This document shows, in pieces, positions 5,226 to 5,508 of a stretch of DNA of 5,508 bases (its first letter is position 1; the number at the start of each line of letters is the position of its first letter). A program made the translations under genes and the position numbers. The stretch covers positions 1 through 5,508 of the forward strand of contig JAUWIR010000339.1 in assembly GCA_030605265.1 (NCBI GenBank), read 5' to 3'. This stretch comes from Pseudomonadota bacterium (GTDB lineage Bacteria > SZUA-182 > DTGQ01). A model generated the notes under the pieces. That model was not told where the DNA came from. It saw only the letters and a list, made by a program, of their open reading frames with translations, and did not search any database.

Positions 5226-5268
5226 ATTACATAATTTATAAAAGTTATTTAAACAATAAGTTAAATAA
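5226..5268. repeat. Degenerate direct repeat, copy 2
   Basis: attacataatttat (5226-5239) and caataagttaaataa (5254-5268) are separated by 14 bases, 12 fewer than in copy 1, about one helical turn. The pair may be protein-binding sites, or simple A+T-rich resemblance. Confidence 0.5.
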
Positions 5269-5359
5269 TGTAATATGTAATTTTTTTCACATATGAAATT
5301 AAGTATTATCCAAGTATATGGTGCCATTTTAATGAAAAGGGACATTGTGTCATTTTTTA

Positions 5360-5397
5360 TTGACTCTTCTATAATTCCTACCGCATAATAATTATAG
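5360..5397 (+). promoter_or_regulatory. Possible rightward sigma-70-type promoter with operator-like inverted repeat
   Basis: TTGACT (5360-5365) and CATAAT (5384-5389) are 18 bases apart, each one base from consensus. An inverted repeat, ctataatt (5369-5376) and aattatag (5390-5397), has arms in the spacer and just past the -10 box, with centres 21 bases apart. Transcription would leave the window to the right, divergent from the export operon. Confidence 0.4.
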
Positions 5398-5490
5398 CAT
5401 TAAAAATGAGAAACACTACCCATGTTTTAAGAACTTATCGCCCTTCGGTCAGACAGATATGCTTTGATTAATCCTTTGAAATAAAGTTCC

Positions 5491-5508
5491 TTATTAACGC
5501 AGAGACGC
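5491..5508 (+). repeat. Second copy of ttattaacgcagagacgc at the right edge
   Basis: It is identical over all 18 visible bases to 136-153 and in the same orientation; it runs off the window. The bases before it differ from those before the first copy (c against t). Confidence 0.85.

Larger units (their letters stand above)
4925..5490. other. Long, very A+T-rich upstream regulatory region without genes
   Basis: No coding region of useful length is present on either strand. The DNA is dominated by A and T, with runs such as the palindrome ataatatatattat near 5140-5153. It contains the candidate activator site (5006-5032), a pair of degenerate direct repeats (5052-5106 and 5226-5268), a 9-base inverted repeat aattacata/tatgtaatt (5225-5233 and 5274-5282) and a rightward promoter with an inverted repeat (5360-5397). 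Such flexible DNA upstream of a sigma-54 promoter fits looping by an enhancer-binding activator. Confidence 0.6.

Noticed and set aside
5341..5357. GACA-ttg-TGTC hairpin followed by a T-rich run as a plus-strand terminator
   Set aside because: The stem has only four pairs with mismatches beyond, and no gene upstream on that strand needs it.
5406..5471. 21-codon plus-strand frame downstream of the possible rightward promoter
   Set aside because: It has no Shine-Dalgarno, no recognisable features, and is short enough to be expected by chance.
5427..5508. Minus-strand frame open from the right edge, ending S-D-R-R-A-I-S-S
   Set aside because: Only 26 codons are visible, its beginning is repeat DNA, and no family pattern could be recognised; it may be chance.

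Overview
The window is A+T-rich bacterial DNA in two parts. The left edge (about 1-700) is a repeat-rich patch holding two GxxExxY-family (PD-(D/E)XK-like) genes. The rest is a three-gene cluster for exported, beta-rich proteins, all transcribed right to left, preceded by a long, very A+T-rich regulatory region. The cluster's start regions carry Shine-Dalgarno sequences of the AAGGAG type. The proteins have Sec-type signal peptides, one with a lipobox. The promoter matches sigma-54. Together these suggest an uncultivated bacterium, probably diderm and of a candidate-phylum type, but the species cannot be named from the sequence.

Left part: the 3' end of a GxxExxY gene (+, 3-182) runs directly into an array of cgcagag motifs and faces a complete GxxExxY gene (-, 191-574). 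Upstream of that gene lie a tandem cctttgtg array and an inverted cgcagag array. The same 18-base block that opens the first array (ttattaacgcagagacgc) is present again at the extreme right edge, so the export cluster lies between two same-orientation copies of this repeat.

Main cluster, in transcription order: a consensus sigma-54 promoter (4908-4924); gene A (3583-4872), an exported protein of about three Ig-like modules; a hairpin and a free-standing strong Shine-Dalgarno in the leader of gene B; gene B (2728-3342), a small secreted pilin-like subunit; an intrinsic terminator (2591-2626) overlapped by a 33-codon leader-type reading frame; gene C (943-2556), a chaperone-like or anchor-like protein made of an internally duplicated two-domain unit; and a final strong terminator (860-912). 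The best reading is a surface fibre or coat system: B as the abundant subunit, C as the assembly or anchoring partner, A as a minor subunit, adhesin or base. No usher, sortase or type IV prepilin signal is present in the window.

The layout suggests graded expression. B carries the features of a stable, abundant message (upstream hairpin, extra Shine-Dalgarno, downstream terminator). C has almost no room for its own promoter and probably depends on read-through of the terminator. The functional assignments of A, B and C are inferences from sequence pattern. The promoter, terminators, repeats and GxxExxY family calls are visible directly.
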